Origin: JALHOP01 sp964484195
Lineage (GTDB): Bacteria; Myxococcota; XYA12-FULL-58-9; JALHOP01
Direction: 5' to 3'
DNA: 64,000 bases
Assembly (NCBI GenBank): GCA_964484195.1
Contig: CAZAER010000001.1
Coordinates: 372,001 to 436,000, forward strand
Part shown: positions 45,723 to 54,926 of the stretch, one piece after another
Layout: every line of letters starts with the position of its first letter
Numbering within the stretch: the stretch's first letter is position 1
Translations under genes and position numbers: made by a program
Notes under the pieces: model-generated
What the model saw: the letters and a program-made list of their open reading frames with translations, nothing else
Told to the model about the DNA's origin: nothing
Database searches by the model: none

Positions 45723-45890
45723 GGGCAGAGCGTCTGGCGTGCCTACTTCGGCGAGCGAAGCGGTCGGCGCGCCGTCAGCGATGCGTTTTTGGGTAGGTCG
45801 CCCGCGGTTATCGACTTCCACGGCTTCATCATCGGCAAAAGGGCTGCGCCGTTGCTTTATTGAGGCCTGGGGAGTAGGCGAGGGGCCCCC

Positions 45891-46535
45891 ATGGACGTGT
45901 TGTCGAAGGCAGTCTTCTATTTGGTCCCGCTGATCTTGTCGCTCACGGTGCACGAGTACGCGCACGCCTGGGCAGCCAAGAAGCTGGGCGACGACACGGC
46001 GGAAAAGCTCGGGCGGCTCAACCTCAACCCGCTCTCGCACATCGACCCGGTCGGCTCGCTGCTCTTGCCCATCATGCTGATCTTCACGACCGGACGACCC
46101 TATTTCGCTTGGGCAAAGCCGGTTCCGTTCGAGCCCTCGCGCTTCCGCCGCGACATCACGGTGCGCAACGGCGCCATGCTCGTGGCGTTTGCCGGGCCCT
46201 TGTCGAACTTCTTCATGCTGGTGGGCGCGGCGTTGGTCTTGGCTGCATCGCGCCGGTTCTACGCGCTGCCCGAGGCCATCGATCAGCTGCTCATCGCCAT
46301 GATGACGATGAACGCCGGTCTTTTCCTGTTCAACATGATCCCCATCCATCCGCTCGATGGGCAGAAGGTGTTGTCCGGGCTTTTGCCGCAGGCGATGGCC
46401 GAGCGTTACGACGCGGTGATGATGCAGTTCGGGAGCTTCTTGCTGCTGCCGCTGTTCTTCGTGGCTGGTCGCTTCTTGCGCGGCCCCATCGAGGCACTCA
46501 TCGACGGGGTCGCGCAGCTCACCGGGCTCGTCTAG
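45891..46535 (+). CDS. Site-2 protease-family (M50) membrane metalloprotease
   Basis: A 214-residue intramembrane zinc protease. The active site HEYAHAWAAKKLGD matches HExxH, and the later metal ligand is in MIPIHPLDGQKVL. It has about six hydrophobic helices. No PDZ domain, so it belongs to the small YwhC/RseP-related class. It may cleave membrane-bound regulators. It converges on the large lipoprotein gene with 4-base overlap. Confidence 0.9.
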   Translation: MDVLSKAVFYLVPLILSLTVHEYAHAWAAKKLGDDTAEKLGRLNLNPLSHIDPVGSLLLPIMLIFTTGRPYFAWAKPVPFEPSRFRRDITVRNGAMLVAFAGPLSNFFMLVGAALVLAASRRFYALPEAIDQLLIAMMTMNAGLFLFNMIPIHPLDGQKVLSGLLPQAMAERYDAVMMQFGSFLLLPLFFVAGRFLRGPIEALIDGVAQLTGLV

Positions 46536-48745
46536 TGGAGCTGGTTCGCCGGCACGCATGGGAAGCGCTGATGATCCCACGCTGGCAATGACGCTCCGCT
46601 CTTGAACCCCAAGTTGTCGTAGTGCCGCGTCGAGATCGTTTGCTCGTGCGCGTTGGTGTAGCTCAACGTGTGGTCGACACCGGAGTGATAGAGCACGTGC
46701 CCGAAGGTGACGAAGGCGCGGCCGCTCGGCGCGGCACCACTGGGTAGATCGGCACAACCGTAAGGCTCGCCGTCCAAGAAGACATAGGCACGCTGGGTGG
46801 AGGCGAACATCTCGAAGCGCGTCGCCCGGTCGATGCCCGCGTGCTCGTTGAGGTCGGCGTGCGGAGCGATGCTGGTGATGGCGCCGTTGCTGTCGTAGCG
46901 CTTGAAGAAGTCGTAGGCCGGGCACTGGTCGTTCACGTCCCAGACACGGCGGTCGCACACTTGCAGGTGGAGCACGTTCGGGAAGTCCTCGAAGACCTGC
47001 AGTACGAGGGAGCGCGCAAACGTCGCGCTGTCGGGCTCCATGTGGAAGGCAACGGGCGTATCCGTCGGGCTCGTCGGCCCGAGGTCGGTGATGATGAGCT
47101 GCGGGTAGCGTCGCAGCGTGCTCACCGCGGTCACATCCATGGTGGCGTACAAGTAGCTATCGGCCGACATCGTCCCCGTCTGCCAGGGCGTGATGCGCAC
47201 CTTGCCGTTGATGTCGGCGGCGACGTCACCGATGTTCGCCCAGAGCTGACCGGCGACGGCGCCGAGGTTACGACGCGCGGTCACGACGTTGATCCAGCTG
47301 ACGTCGAAGGTCGGCGATTGGTCGCGGGTGCATGCGAAGCTGTTACCGCTCGGCCGGCCACACGGCACCTGCGTGAACGCCTCGGGCTCGTCGTCCGGCG
47401 AGAAGGCTGCCGACCAGTCGAGGGCGACGCGCGGCGCCGGTGTGACGGCGATGAACGAGCGGCGGAACGGTCGTGGCCGACTCGACGCCTCGTGGTGACC
47501 GTTCAGATAGAGCTCGGCGGAAGGGCTCTGGGCGCGCGCGTCGGCGGGGCTCACCGTCGCGGTGTAGTGGATGTTATCGGAGGTCGCGGCCGGCAACGAG
47601 CGCGCCTGGATGTTGCCGGCGTAGGGGCATCCAGCGTCGAGCGCTTCGAGCACCAGCGTCGTCGGGGCGGTCAGGCCGTCATAGTGGACGCTGAACATCG
47701 GTGACTTGTCGCCCTGGTAACGCGCTCGCAGGAAACGCTCGGAGCCCGCGACCAGCTCGTCGTGGGAGTTGCTCGAGCCGGTTTCGTAGAAGACGCGCAT
47801 GAGTGGCTCCGCGCCGTCAGCCTCGGCCGCGAGCACGAGGAACGCGGCTTGTGGTGACGAGCGCGCGGCGAGCTCGGGACCGTCGGTGAAGTAGAAGGTC
47901 TGCGCGAACGTCGCCGGGTCGCCGGAGGTGCCGCGGTACACCAGGCGGGTGCCGCTACTGGCGGTCTCGGGGACGTAGAAAACGATGCCGTCGTCGCGAT
48001 AGCCCTGAGCGAGCAGCGCCGTGCGTTCGCTCGTCGAGGTCGTGTAGGTTTTCACGCGCGTCTCGTGCCAGCGCGCCGGGAAGTAGAGATTGTCTCCGCG
48101 AGGTCTGGAGTCGCCCAAGGCGTAGACCGGCAGGCGACCTGCACCGGGCTCGACGTAGACCCAGCCGAGTCGCGCTTGGCTCAACGTGCGTGTGTAACCG
48201 CCGACCTGCGATTCGACGCGGGTGCGAGCCAATGCGTTCGTGCCGACGTCCTCGAGCCACAACATGGCGGGCGTGTCCCCTCCGTCGATGACGCCATCGA
48301 AGTTGATGTCGACAGGCTCGTTGCCCCCGACCTCGCGGTTGCCGGCGCAGCGGTAGGTCGCGCCCTGGATGGTCAAGGCGCCATCGTCCTCGACGGTGAT
48401 CGCCGCATCGGCGGGGAGCGCGTAGATGCGATAGTCGACCGCGCCTTCCACCGGCTGGAAGGTCACCTGCACGCTGTTCTCGACGACGCGCGCCTGGACG
48501 GCTTGCAAGGTCGGGAGCTCGGGCAAGGCGGTCGTTGGTGCATCCGTTTGACCCGTCGCATCGCCAGCGCTGGGGAGGTCGCCGTCGCCGCTCGTATCGT
48601 CCGGGACGAGATCCTGATCGCCCGGCGGATTGCCGCCCGGGGTCGTCGCGTTGTCGCCGACACCTTGGGCATCGCCCGTATTGCCCGTCACCACGCCGCT
48701 GCAGGCGCAAAGTCCTACGAGCAAGACCAACGTCACGTAGCGCAT
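46532..48745 (-). CDS. Large surface lipoprotein with Fn3-like domain
   Basis: A 737-residue lipoprotein. GGAGG five bases upstream supports the start at 48745 (MRYVTLVLLVGLCACSG). After a Gly/Asp-rich spacer, an Fn3-like domain reads LQAVQARVVENSVQVTFQPV at about residues 85-105. The rest contains beta-rich domains, several cysteines and the end FPCVPANQLH. Role unknown. It is the last gene of a minus-strand lipoprotein run and probably shares its transcript with the peroxidase gene 17 bases upstream. Confidence 0.75.
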   Translation of the reverse strand: MRYVTLVLLVGLCACSGVVTGNTGDAQGVGDNATTPGGNPPGDQDLVPDDTSGDGDLPSAGDATGQTDAPTTALPELPTLQAVQARVVENSVQVTFQPVEGAVDYRIYALPADAAITVEDDGALTIQGATYRCAGNREVGGNEPVDINFDGVIDGGDTPAMLWLEDVGTNALARTRVESQVGGYTRTLSQARLGWVYVEPGAGRLPVYALGDSRPRGDNLYFPARWHETRVKTYTTSTSERTALLAQGYRDDGIVFYVPETASSGTRLVYRGTSGDPATFAQTFYFTDGPELAARSSPQAAFLVLAAEADGAEPLMRVFYETGSSNSHDELVAGSERFLRARYQGDKSPMFSVHYDGLTAPTTLVLEALDAGCPYAGNIQARSLPAATSDNIHYTATVSPADARAQSPSAELYLNGHHEASSRPRPFRRSFIAVTPAPRVALDWSAAFSPDDEPEAFTQVPCGRPSGNSFACTRDQSPTFDVSWINVVTARRNLGAVAGQLWANIGDVAADINGKVRITPWQTGTMSADSYLYATMDVTAVSTLRRYPQLIITDLGPTSPTDTPVAFHMEPDSATFARSLVLQVFEDFPNVLHLQVCDRRVWDVNDQCPAYDFFKRYDSNGAITSIAPHADLNEHAGIDRATRFEMFASTQRAYVFLDGEPYGCADLPSGAAPSGRAFVTFGHVLYHSGVDHTLSYTNAHEQTISTRHYDNLGFKSGASLPAWDHQRFPCVPANQLH

Positions 48746-48762
48746 CACTTCCTCCATGAGAT

Positions 48763-50040
48763 TCATTGCGGCGGCTCCAAGAGCGACGGGTCGGGACCCG
48801 GTCCGGTGAGCGCTTCCAGGAACGCCACCAGGTCGTCGACTTCTTCGGGGGTGAGGCCGAGCGGCGCGATCTCGCTGACGCCGAGAAAGCCCGCATGGTC
48901 ACCGCCTCGATTGAAGAAGCCGACGACCTGGCGCAGCGTGCGCATGTGACCGGTGTGCATGAAGCTCGGACGCATCCCGACGCAGCGCAGACTGGGCGTG
49001 CGGAAGGCACCGAGCGGGCCGGCGACACCGTTCGCGCCCGGATCGTCGCGGTCGATGAACACCTCGGCGACGAGCTGGGGAGCGAGACCCACGTTGTGGA
49101 ACTTTTGATCGGTGAGAAACGGTCCGCTATGGCAGGCAGCGCAGGCCGCTTTGCCGGTAAACAGGGTGAGGCCCCGTACCTCGGCATCGGTGAGCGCCTC
49201 CGAGTCGCCGTAAACCCAAGCGTCGACGCGGCTCGGGCCGCAGGTGAGCAAGCGCTCGTAGGCAGCGATCGCCTTGCCGGCGTTGCGTACGACCTGCGTG
49301 ATCGCGTCGACGTCGGCAGGGTTCATGCCGTCGAGCTCGGCGCCGTCCCCGGGAACGCCGCGCGTCGGGCCGTTGCAGGGCGCGGCCGGCAGCGGGTCGA
49401 CGGTCGTGGGGTGGCAACCAGCGTCCTGCGCCGACAGCGGCGGGAAGCGCGCGGCGTCGTCGAGATCGGGGAAGGCGCCGAAGAGCGCCGTGTACTCGGC
49501 GGCGTAGCGCGCCTTCAGCTGATGCGCGACGAAGAGGCGCGAGGTGTTCATCTCGACCGGCGATTCGAGCGGCGCGAGGATTTGGTCGAAGAGCGTGGGG
49601 TGAGAGCCGTCCGAATGGAGCAGCGGCGCTTGCGCGATGTCGAGCAAGGTTGGCGTGCGCCGTAGCCCCCAGCCGGCGGCGAGCGACACCTGTTTGCCGA
49701 GCGTGCGTGTGTCGGTGAAGGCGTCCTCGGGAACGTGGCAGCCGGCACACGCCACGCGGCCGGTCTGACCTTTGGTGCCGAGCGTCGACGGCGTGCCGTC
49801 GTTATCGCCGTCGAGCAACCGCCCCGAGAAGCCGGGGTCGAAGAAGAGCTGCTGACCGAAACGCGCGGCTGTGGGGTCGTCGGCGAGGTGATTGGTGAGA
49901 TCCGCGGGGGCCGCGGGGAGGGTCGCGGGAAAGAGGGCTGCGAGCACGGGGTCGACGGGCGGCGTGGCCGGACCCACCGGATCGACGCCACAGGCGCACA
50001 GCAGCAGCAGCAGCAGCAGCACGAGCGGGAGCGTCTTCAT
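48763..50040 (-). CDS. Di-heme cytochrome c peroxidase/MauG-family lipoprotein
   Basis: A 425-residue lipoprotein (poly-Leu signal, then LLCACG). Two c-type heme sites are present: ACAGCHVPEDAF and ACAACHSGPFL, as in bacterial cytochrome c peroxidases and MauG-type enzymes. FGQQLFFDPGFSG opens the first domain, and RTPSLRCVGMRPSFMHTGH precedes the C-terminus with a conserved Met/His region. It either detoxifies peroxide or oxidises a partner protein at the surface. It overlaps the lectin-like gene by 4 bases. Confidence 0.9.
   Translation of the reverse strand: MKTLPLVLLLLLLLCACGVDPVGPATPPVDPVLAALFPATLPAAPADLTNHLADDPTAARFGQQLFFDPGFSGRLLDGDNDGTPSTLGTKGQTGRVACAGCHVPEDAFTDTRTLGKQVSLAAGWGLRRTPTLLDIAQAPLLHSDGSHPTLFDQILAPLESPVEMNTSRLFVAHQLKARYAAEYTALFGAFPDLDDAARFPPLSAQDAGCHPTTVDPLPAAPCNGPTRGVPGDGAELDGMNPADVDAITQVVRNAGKAIAAYERLLTCGPSRVDAWVYGDSEALTDAEVRGLTLFTGKAACAACHSGPFLTDQKFHNVGLAPQLVAEVFIDRDDPGANGVAGPLGAFRTPSLRCVGMRPSFMHTGHMRTLRQVVGFFNRGGDHAGFLGVSEIAPLGLTPEEVDDLVAFLEALTGPGPDPSLLEPPQ
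49999..50019 (-). repeat. (CAG)7 microsatellite in a signal peptide
   Basis: Seven identical CAG units (CTG on the coding strand) encode the poly-leucine core of the di-heme peroxidase signal peptide. A perfect trinucleotide run is prone to slippage, which would change the hydrophobic length without breaking the frame. Confidence 0.85.
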
Positions 50041-51605
50041 GGGCGCTCCAAAACGAGGTCGATGTTGGCGACGACCGGTGGATAGCCTTGCGACGCACCG
50101 CTGGTCGCAAGCTCCAGGGTGTTGTTACCTGCGATGAGCTCGCTCGGCGTGACGTCGATGATCTGGCCGAGCTGTCCTTGGCTGTGCCCGTTGCCCAGCA
50201 CCCAGAGCTCGTCCGCGTTGGGTCGCCGTTCGTGCCAGGTGCCGCCGTTCAAGCGGTAGTGGAGCACGAAGGTACTCGGGTCGGCGCCGACGAGAAGGTA
50301 CCAGGACGATAGCGACAGAATCGCCTTCGTGACGTTGCTGGGGTCGACGCCGGGGATGCCGATGGCAAGCGTCGCGCTGCCGTATTCGGGGAGGCGATAG
50401 CCGATGTTCACCACGGGGCCCGACCGGTTCCACGCATCTTCGCCGGGGGTCAGCGAGTCGGGGGCCTCGTGCTCGCTAAAGCGGCCTACCACGGGGCCGT
50501 CGAAGCCGACGTTGTCCCATCGCGAGGTCCAAGCGACCGCGTCGTTTGCGCCGTAGCTTGGTCCGTATTTGATGACCGCGTGGTTGTGCGTGGTGATGCT
50601 GAACCAGCCACGACTGAAGCCGAGGTCGACGTCGGCCGCGAACATGCGCACCGGCGCGGCCCCCGACGTGTGAGGTGTTGCCCAGACCTCGAGATGGTCT
50701 TCGGCGACGCGCAGCTCGAAGTGGTTGAGCCTCCCCGGCGCGGCCGCAACGCAGGTCGGGACATCGGGCTCGAGCAAGGTGTCGCGGTACGCGTGAAAGA
50801 CCTCGACCATGCGGATGGCGAAGCCAGCTGGCTCTCCGTTGGCGCCGCCGCAACGGTTCTGGAGCTGCACCTCGAAGCCTTGGCGCGGCACCAAGCTGCC
50901 TTCGTCGTTGTTCACGCCGTCGCCGCCGACCGCGAACGACGGGGCATTGATGGGGTCCGCGAGGAGCTCGACGGAGATCCAGCCGAGCAGACCATTCACG
51001 AGGAACGCTTCCGCGTCGAAGACGATGCGTCCCGTTCGCCCCGCGAAGTCGAAGGGCTGGCGCACGCGGTAGGAGCTTTGGCCATAGTTCTGCGCGCCGG
51101 CGATGACCAAGAGGTGCGGGCTCGCGATGTCGTTGGTCGCGTCGCAGATCAACGCGTCGTTGCTCGGGTAGATCTCCGCAGGCAGGTCGTCGCGGCAGGC
51201 AGGCACGGGGCTCGGGCCGATGCCGATGGCTTGGCCGTTGCCGGTGGGGAGCTGCGGCGCGAGACGTCCGGCGCTCCACGCTCGTCTGTCGAGCTCGCCG
51301 GCACGGCCACGGTTCGCTGTCGGCGCCGGCGCATCGAAGGTCGCGCAGAACGCGGCAGCGTCGAGGCCACAACCGGGCCCCCCGGCGATAGGCGGCTCGC
51401 CCGGCTCCTCTGGATCGGCAGGAGCGCCGGTGTCGGCCGGAGATGGGTCTGCGGGCGCGGCGACATCGATGTCCGGTATCGCGGACACAGGGTCGCCGCC
51501 GCGTGGTGAGGCAGGCTCGGCATCCACATCGCCGAACGCCGGCGCCACGACCTCGCCGACACCACAGCCCACAAGGCCTACGGCCATCATGAGAGACCAC
51601 CGCAT
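50037..51605 (-). CDS. Lipoprotein with lectin-like beta-sandwich
   Basis: A 522-residue lipoprotein (MRWSLMMAVGLVGCG) with a GGGGGC ribosome-binding site. A Pro/Ala/Glu-rich spacer (residues 25-80) leads to a concanavalin/LamG-like segment (TGRIVFDAEAFLVNGLLGWI, NHFELRVAEDHLEVWATPH) and a second jelly-roll region (LPEYGSATLAIGIPGVDPSN). It probably binds a polysaccharide or surface ligand. It lies 8 bases after the BNR lipoprotein gene and overlaps the peroxidase gene by 4. Confidence 0.7.
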   Translation of the reverse strand: MRWSLMMAVGLVGCGVGEVVAPAFGDVDAEPASPRGGDPVSAIPDIDVAAPADPSPADTGAPADPEEPGEPPIAGGPGCGLDAAAFCATFDAPAPTANRGRAGELDRRAWSAGRLAPQLPTGNGQAIGIGPSPVPACRDDLPAEIYPSNDALICDATNDIASPHLLVIAGAQNYGQSSYRVRQPFDFAGRTGRIVFDAEAFLVNGLLGWISVELLADPINAPSFAVGGDGVNNDEGSLVPRQGFEVQLQNRCGGANGEPAGFAIRMVEVFHAYRDTLLEPDVPTCVAAAPGRLNHFELRVAEDHLEVWATPHTSGAAPVRMFAADVDLGFSRGWFSITTHNHAVIKYGPSYGANDAVAWTSRWDNVGFDGPVVGRFSEHEAPDSLTPGEDAWNRSGPVVNIGYRLPEYGSATLAIGIPGVDPSNVTKAILSLSSWYLLVGADPSTFVLHYRLNGGTWHERRPNADELWVLGNGHSQGQLGQIIDVTPSELIAGNNTLELATSGASQGYPPVVANIDLVLERP

Positions 51606-51613
51606 GACGCCCC

Positions 51614-53125
51614 CTACGGCTCGACGAAGCGCCAGATGCCCGCGTTCCAGTTGGCGCCGACGATGATCCAGCGGTCGCCATCGGTCGTGGAGGTCCAGGC
51701 GATGCCGCCGCTGCTCATGCCGTTCGGCCACGCCATCGCGGTGTATGCGCCGGTCGCGCGGTTGGTGCGGCCGATCAGCGGGTCGCCACCACCGGTCGTT
51801 GCCCAACCGTACGACGAGTAAACGTAGGTCGGAGTGGCCGTGACGACGGACGTGTTCGGCGTGTTCGGGACCTTCGCCCAGTCGTCGCCGTAGTTCTGCG
51901 AGGTGTAGAGACCGTTCATGGCGGCGAGGTAGAGGCGACCGCCACCAACGTCGACGAAGCCACTGCCGCCGTGCGGGTGACCCATGTCGCCGACGTCGTC
52001 CCAGGACGAGCCGGAGCTCGTGGTGCGCTGCGTGTTGCCGCCGCCGAACAGATCGCCCTGAGCGATCCACGTGGTCGCATTCACGAAGGCCAACAGGAGG
52101 CTCGTGCTGTTGCCGGTCGGACCGCGGTCGACCCATGACTCGCCGGCGTCGAAGCTCTCGAAGACGTGGTCGTCGTAGGCGCCACCCTGCGTGTTGCCGT
52201 GCATGCCGACGATGAGATGGTCGCCGTCGCCGGGGTCCGCGGTTGGCCCCATGACGTCCATCCACACTGCCGACGTGATGTTCGCGCCGCTCGGGCTGCG
52301 GATGTCATGCCAGATGTCGGTCCAGCTCACGCCGCCGTCGACCGACTTCCACATGCCGAGCGCGCCGTAGAGTGAGTTGCTGTAGAGCTTGGGTGGCGTC
52401 GAAGGGTCGCGTCCCGGGTCGGAGCCGAGCGCGATCATCGGTCGCCCGGCCTCGACCTTGTCGCCGTTCGTCCCGGTGTTCACGTGGGACCACGTGAGCC
52501 CGTAGTCGGTCGACTTCCAAACACCTTGGTAACAGACGGCGAAATACAGGTCGCTCGGGCGTGCTGGGTCGGCAACGATGCCAGTGGTGCCGAAGTTGCC
52601 CGCGGAGTTGGAGTTGGGGTCGAGGTTGACCGATCCGGGCGTCACGTTCTCCCAGACGCCCGGCGTCCCCGTGGCCTGCGTCGGCACCGTGATCGTCGCG
52701 GTCGCGCTCTTTGTGGGGTCGGCGACGCTCACCACGCGCACGTGGAAGGTTCCTGGTGCATTCGGGGCGGTGTAGTCGCCGTCGTCGACGGTGCCGCCGT
52801 TCGCTTCTTGGACGGACCACTGGCACGTGGTGTCGGCAGCGCCTTCGACGACGCAGGTGAAGGTGCGTTCGCCGCTTGGCGCGACCACTACGGAGGGCGG
52901 CTGGATGCTGATGGTCACGTCGGCAGGAGCGTCGCTGTCGCTCGGTCCGGGACCAGGGCCATGGCCAGGGCCGGGGCCTGGAGCGGGACCAGGGCCAGGG
53001 TCATCGTCGGTCGGCGTACCTTGCGATGGAGCACGTCCGGTGTCGCCACCGGAGAAATCCGGAGCGCTGACTTCGCTCGCGCCACACCCCACCAAGCAGA
53101 CCGCCATCACCACCACGAGACGCAT
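51614..53125 (-). CDS. BNR/sortilin-type beta-propeller lipoprotein with Ig-like domain
   Basis: A 503-residue lipoprotein (VVVMAVCLVGCG) with GGAGG upstream of the start at 53125. A Pro-Gly tract (DDDPGPGPAPGPGPG...) forms a stiff linker. An Ig-like domain (SVVVAPSGERTFTCVVEGAA) and then BNR/Asp-box repeats follow: YQGVWKSTDYGLTWSHVNTG, MWKSVDGGVSWTDI, FESFDAGESWVDRG, TSSGSSWDDVGD. This fold is found in sialidases, xyloglucanases and sortilin-like receptors. The gene at 55877 is a paralogue without the linker and Ig part. Confidence 0.82.
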   Translation of the reverse strand: MRLVVVMAVCLVGCGASEVSAPDFSGGDTGRAPSQGTPTDDDPGPGPAPGPGPGHGPGPGPSDSDAPADVTISIQPPSVVVAPSGERTFTCVVEGAADTTCQWSVQEANGGTVDDGDYTAPNAPGTFHVRVVSVADPTKSATATITVPTQATGTPGVWENVTPGSVNLDPNSNSAGNFGTTGIVADPARPSDLYFAVCYQGVWKSTDYGLTWSHVNTGTNGDKVEAGRPMIALGSDPGRDPSTPPKLYSNSLYGALGMWKSVDGGVSWTDIWHDIRSPSGANITSAVWMDVMGPTADPGDGDHLIVGMHGNTQGGAYDDHVFESFDAGESWVDRGPTGNSTSLLLAFVNATTWIAQGDLFGGGNTQRTTSSGSSWDDVGDMGHPHGGSGFVDVGGGRLYLAAMNGLYTSQNYGDDWAKVPNTPNTSVVTATPTYVYSSYGWATTGGGDPLIGRTNRATGAYTAMAWPNGMSSGGIAWTSTTDGDRWIIVGANWNAGIWRFVEP

Positions 53126-53200
53126 GTTGCCTCCGTCTGAGGGGTGAGTGCCCACACAGCGAGCTTCGGCTACATCGCTGCGTCGATTTTTATTCGTGAG

Positions 53201-54343
53201 CTATTTCGCGATGGTACGAAGCAATCGTTCGGCCTCGTGGCGGAATTTGCCGCGCGGATAGGTCGCGAGATAGTCCTTCAGGAGGAGCGCCGGTTGATAG
53301 CCGGCTGCCGGCTCGTCGAAGGCGAGCTGAGCCGCGGCGAAGAGGGCCTGCTCGGCCTGCGGGGTCGTCGGGAAGTCGCGGACCACGGCGAGGTACTTGT
53401 CGAGCGCAGGGCGATACTGCCGCTCGGCGAGGTCGGCTTCGGCTGTGAGGATCTTGAGCTCGGCGAGGATTCTCAGCGAGTCGGCGAAGGTCTTCTCGCT
53501 GGTCGCGATGAGTGTTCGTGCTTCGCTGACGCGACCGGCGGCGATGCGGGCGCGGATCTTCGCGGCGTCGAAGCGCGGCGTCTGCGCGGTGGGCTTCGTC
53601 GGCTCGGGCGTCGGCTCCTCGGGCAGCGGCTGATCGAGCGTTGGCTGCTCGCGTGGCTCCGGCGCGGGCCACACCTCACCCGCGCCCAGCAGCTTGCGCT
53701 CGCCCTTGGCGTCGACCTGTACGCGACCTTCCTCGACAGCGACGTGGGTGACCGTCCCGACGCGTTCGACGGCGAACTGGGTGCCGACCACGGTGACGGT
53801 GACCTCGGCCGTCGCGACCACGAACGGTTCCTTCTGCTTCTGCATCGCGAAGCGCAGCTCACCCTGGGTGACCTCCCAGCGATTGGCCTTCTGCATGGTG
53901 AAGCGGCTGTCGCGGCTGGCCTGGACGCGCGAGCCGTCGGTGAGCTCGATGGTGACCTCGGCGGTGGTGAGCTGAGGTACTCCCACCGTGAGCGCGTGCT
54001 CGAGCGAGCCCGCAGTGACACGTGCTGGCGGTGCTGGACGCGGTCGCAACACGACCACGAGGGCAGCCGCCAAGACGACTGTCGCGGGAACCAGGATGTG
54101 CCATGGCCGACGCCGCGCCGGTTGCGCGTCCAACGCGCGTAAGATCTCGCGCGTTCTGACGACGGGGTCGAGCGCGCTGATGGGACGCTGGCGCAGGACC
54201 TCGACGGCAGCGGTCGCGTCCCGCAGGACCGGTGCGCACCGCGGGCAGGTCAGGGCGTGCGCCCTCAGCGCGTTCGCTTCGTCCGGCGGTAGCCCGTTCG
54301 TCACCAAGGCGTGGAGCTTGTCGTTGCTGACCGTGCAGCTCAT
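53201..54343 (-). CDS. FecR-domain anti-sigma factor with TPR tail
   Basis: A 380-residue membrane regulator. The N-terminus has a zinc-finger anti-sigma element (HALTCPRCAPVLRDATAA), then one membrane helix (HILVPATVVLAAALVVVL), a periplasmic FecR domain (TIELTDGSRVQASRDSRFTM, VVGTQFAVERVGTVTHVAVE), a Pro/Glu linker and TPR-like helices at the end. It should hold the adjacent ECF sigma factor inactive until a periplasmic signal. The ATGA overlap with the sigma gene supports the pairing. Confidence 0.88.
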   Translation of the reverse strand: MSCTVSNDKLHALVTNGLPPDEANALRAHALTCPRCAPVLRDATAAVEVLRQRPISALDPVVRTREILRALDAQPARRRPWHILVPATVVLAAALVVVLRPRPAPPARVTAGSLEHALTVGVPQLTTAEVTIELTDGSRVQASRDSRFTMQKANRWEVTQGELRFAMQKQKEPFVVATAEVTVTVVGTQFAVERVGTVTHVAVEEGRVQVDAKGERKLLGAGEVWPAPEPREQPTLDQPLPEEPTPEPTKPTAQTPRFDAAKIRARIAAGRVSEARTLIATSEKTFADSLRILAELKILTAEADLAERQYRPALDKYLAVVRDFPTTPQAEQALFAAAQLAFDEPAAGYQPALLLKDYLATYPRGKFRHEAERLLRTIAK

Positions 54344-54882
54344 CCGACTTTCTCCTCGAGCGCGCGGAAGAACTTCTTGCGCCCATAACGCAATCGCATG
54401 CGGGTGGTGGAGCGCAATGCGCCGGTGATCGCGGCGATCTCATCGACCGTGTGCCCGTAAACCGTAGCAAGGATGAAGGCGGCACGTTGGTCGGGAGAGA
54501 GTGTCGCGAGGGCTGCCTCGCTTCGCGCCAGCTGCTGGCGTTGCTCGAGTCGCGCGACCGGATCGTTGGGCGAGGCTGGTTCTAGCGCGTTCTCGGCTTC
54601 GGGCACGATGCGGTCGTTCCGGCGTTTCTTGCCGCGGAAGTAGGTGCGCGTGACGTTGACGCAAATGCCGATGATCCACGACGACAGCGCACTGTCGCCG
54701 CGGAACTTCGGCAGGTTCTGGACGATGAGCAAGAGGACCTGCTGACGCAGATCGTCGAGGTCGGCGGTCCTGCCTACGAGATGTGCGAGCATGCGGTGGA
54801 CCTGTTCATGGTGACTTCGTAGGAGCTCCTCGAGCGCCTGCCGATCACCATTCTTTGCCCGCTCGATCGTGTCTAAGCTCAC
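54340..54882 (-). CDS. ECF RNA polymerase sigma factor
   Basis: A 180-residue sigma-70-family factor. Region 2 reads HEQVHRMLAHLVGRTADLDD and LPKFRGDSALSSWIIGICVN. Region 4 reads LATLSPDQRAAFILATVYGH then TVDEIAAITGALRSTTRMRL. No extra domain. The start is GTG 54882 (SLDTIERAKNG); the open frame upstream is not sigma-like. It likely controls itself and the lipoprotein genes around it. Its gene precedes and overlaps the FecR-type anti-sigma. Confidence 0.92.
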   Translation of the reverse strand: MSLDTIERAKNGDRQALEELLRSHHEQVHRMLAHLVGRTADLDDLRQQVLLLIVQNLPKFRGDSALSSWIIGICVNVTRTYFRGKKRRNDRIVPEAENALEPASPNDPVARLEQRQQLARSEAALATLSPDQRAAFILATVYGHTVDEIAAITGALRSTTRMRLRYGRKKFFRALEEKVG

Positions 54883-54926
54883 TCCAACGGGCCTCGTGGG
54901 TATGTCGCCGGAAGGGGACAAAGAGG

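Noticed and set aside
45723..46958. N-terminal extension of the minus-strand gene ending at 44781
   Set aside because: The open frame upstream of 45722 lies antisense to the M50 protease and is Arg/His-rich without domain signal. A start at 45722 is more credible.
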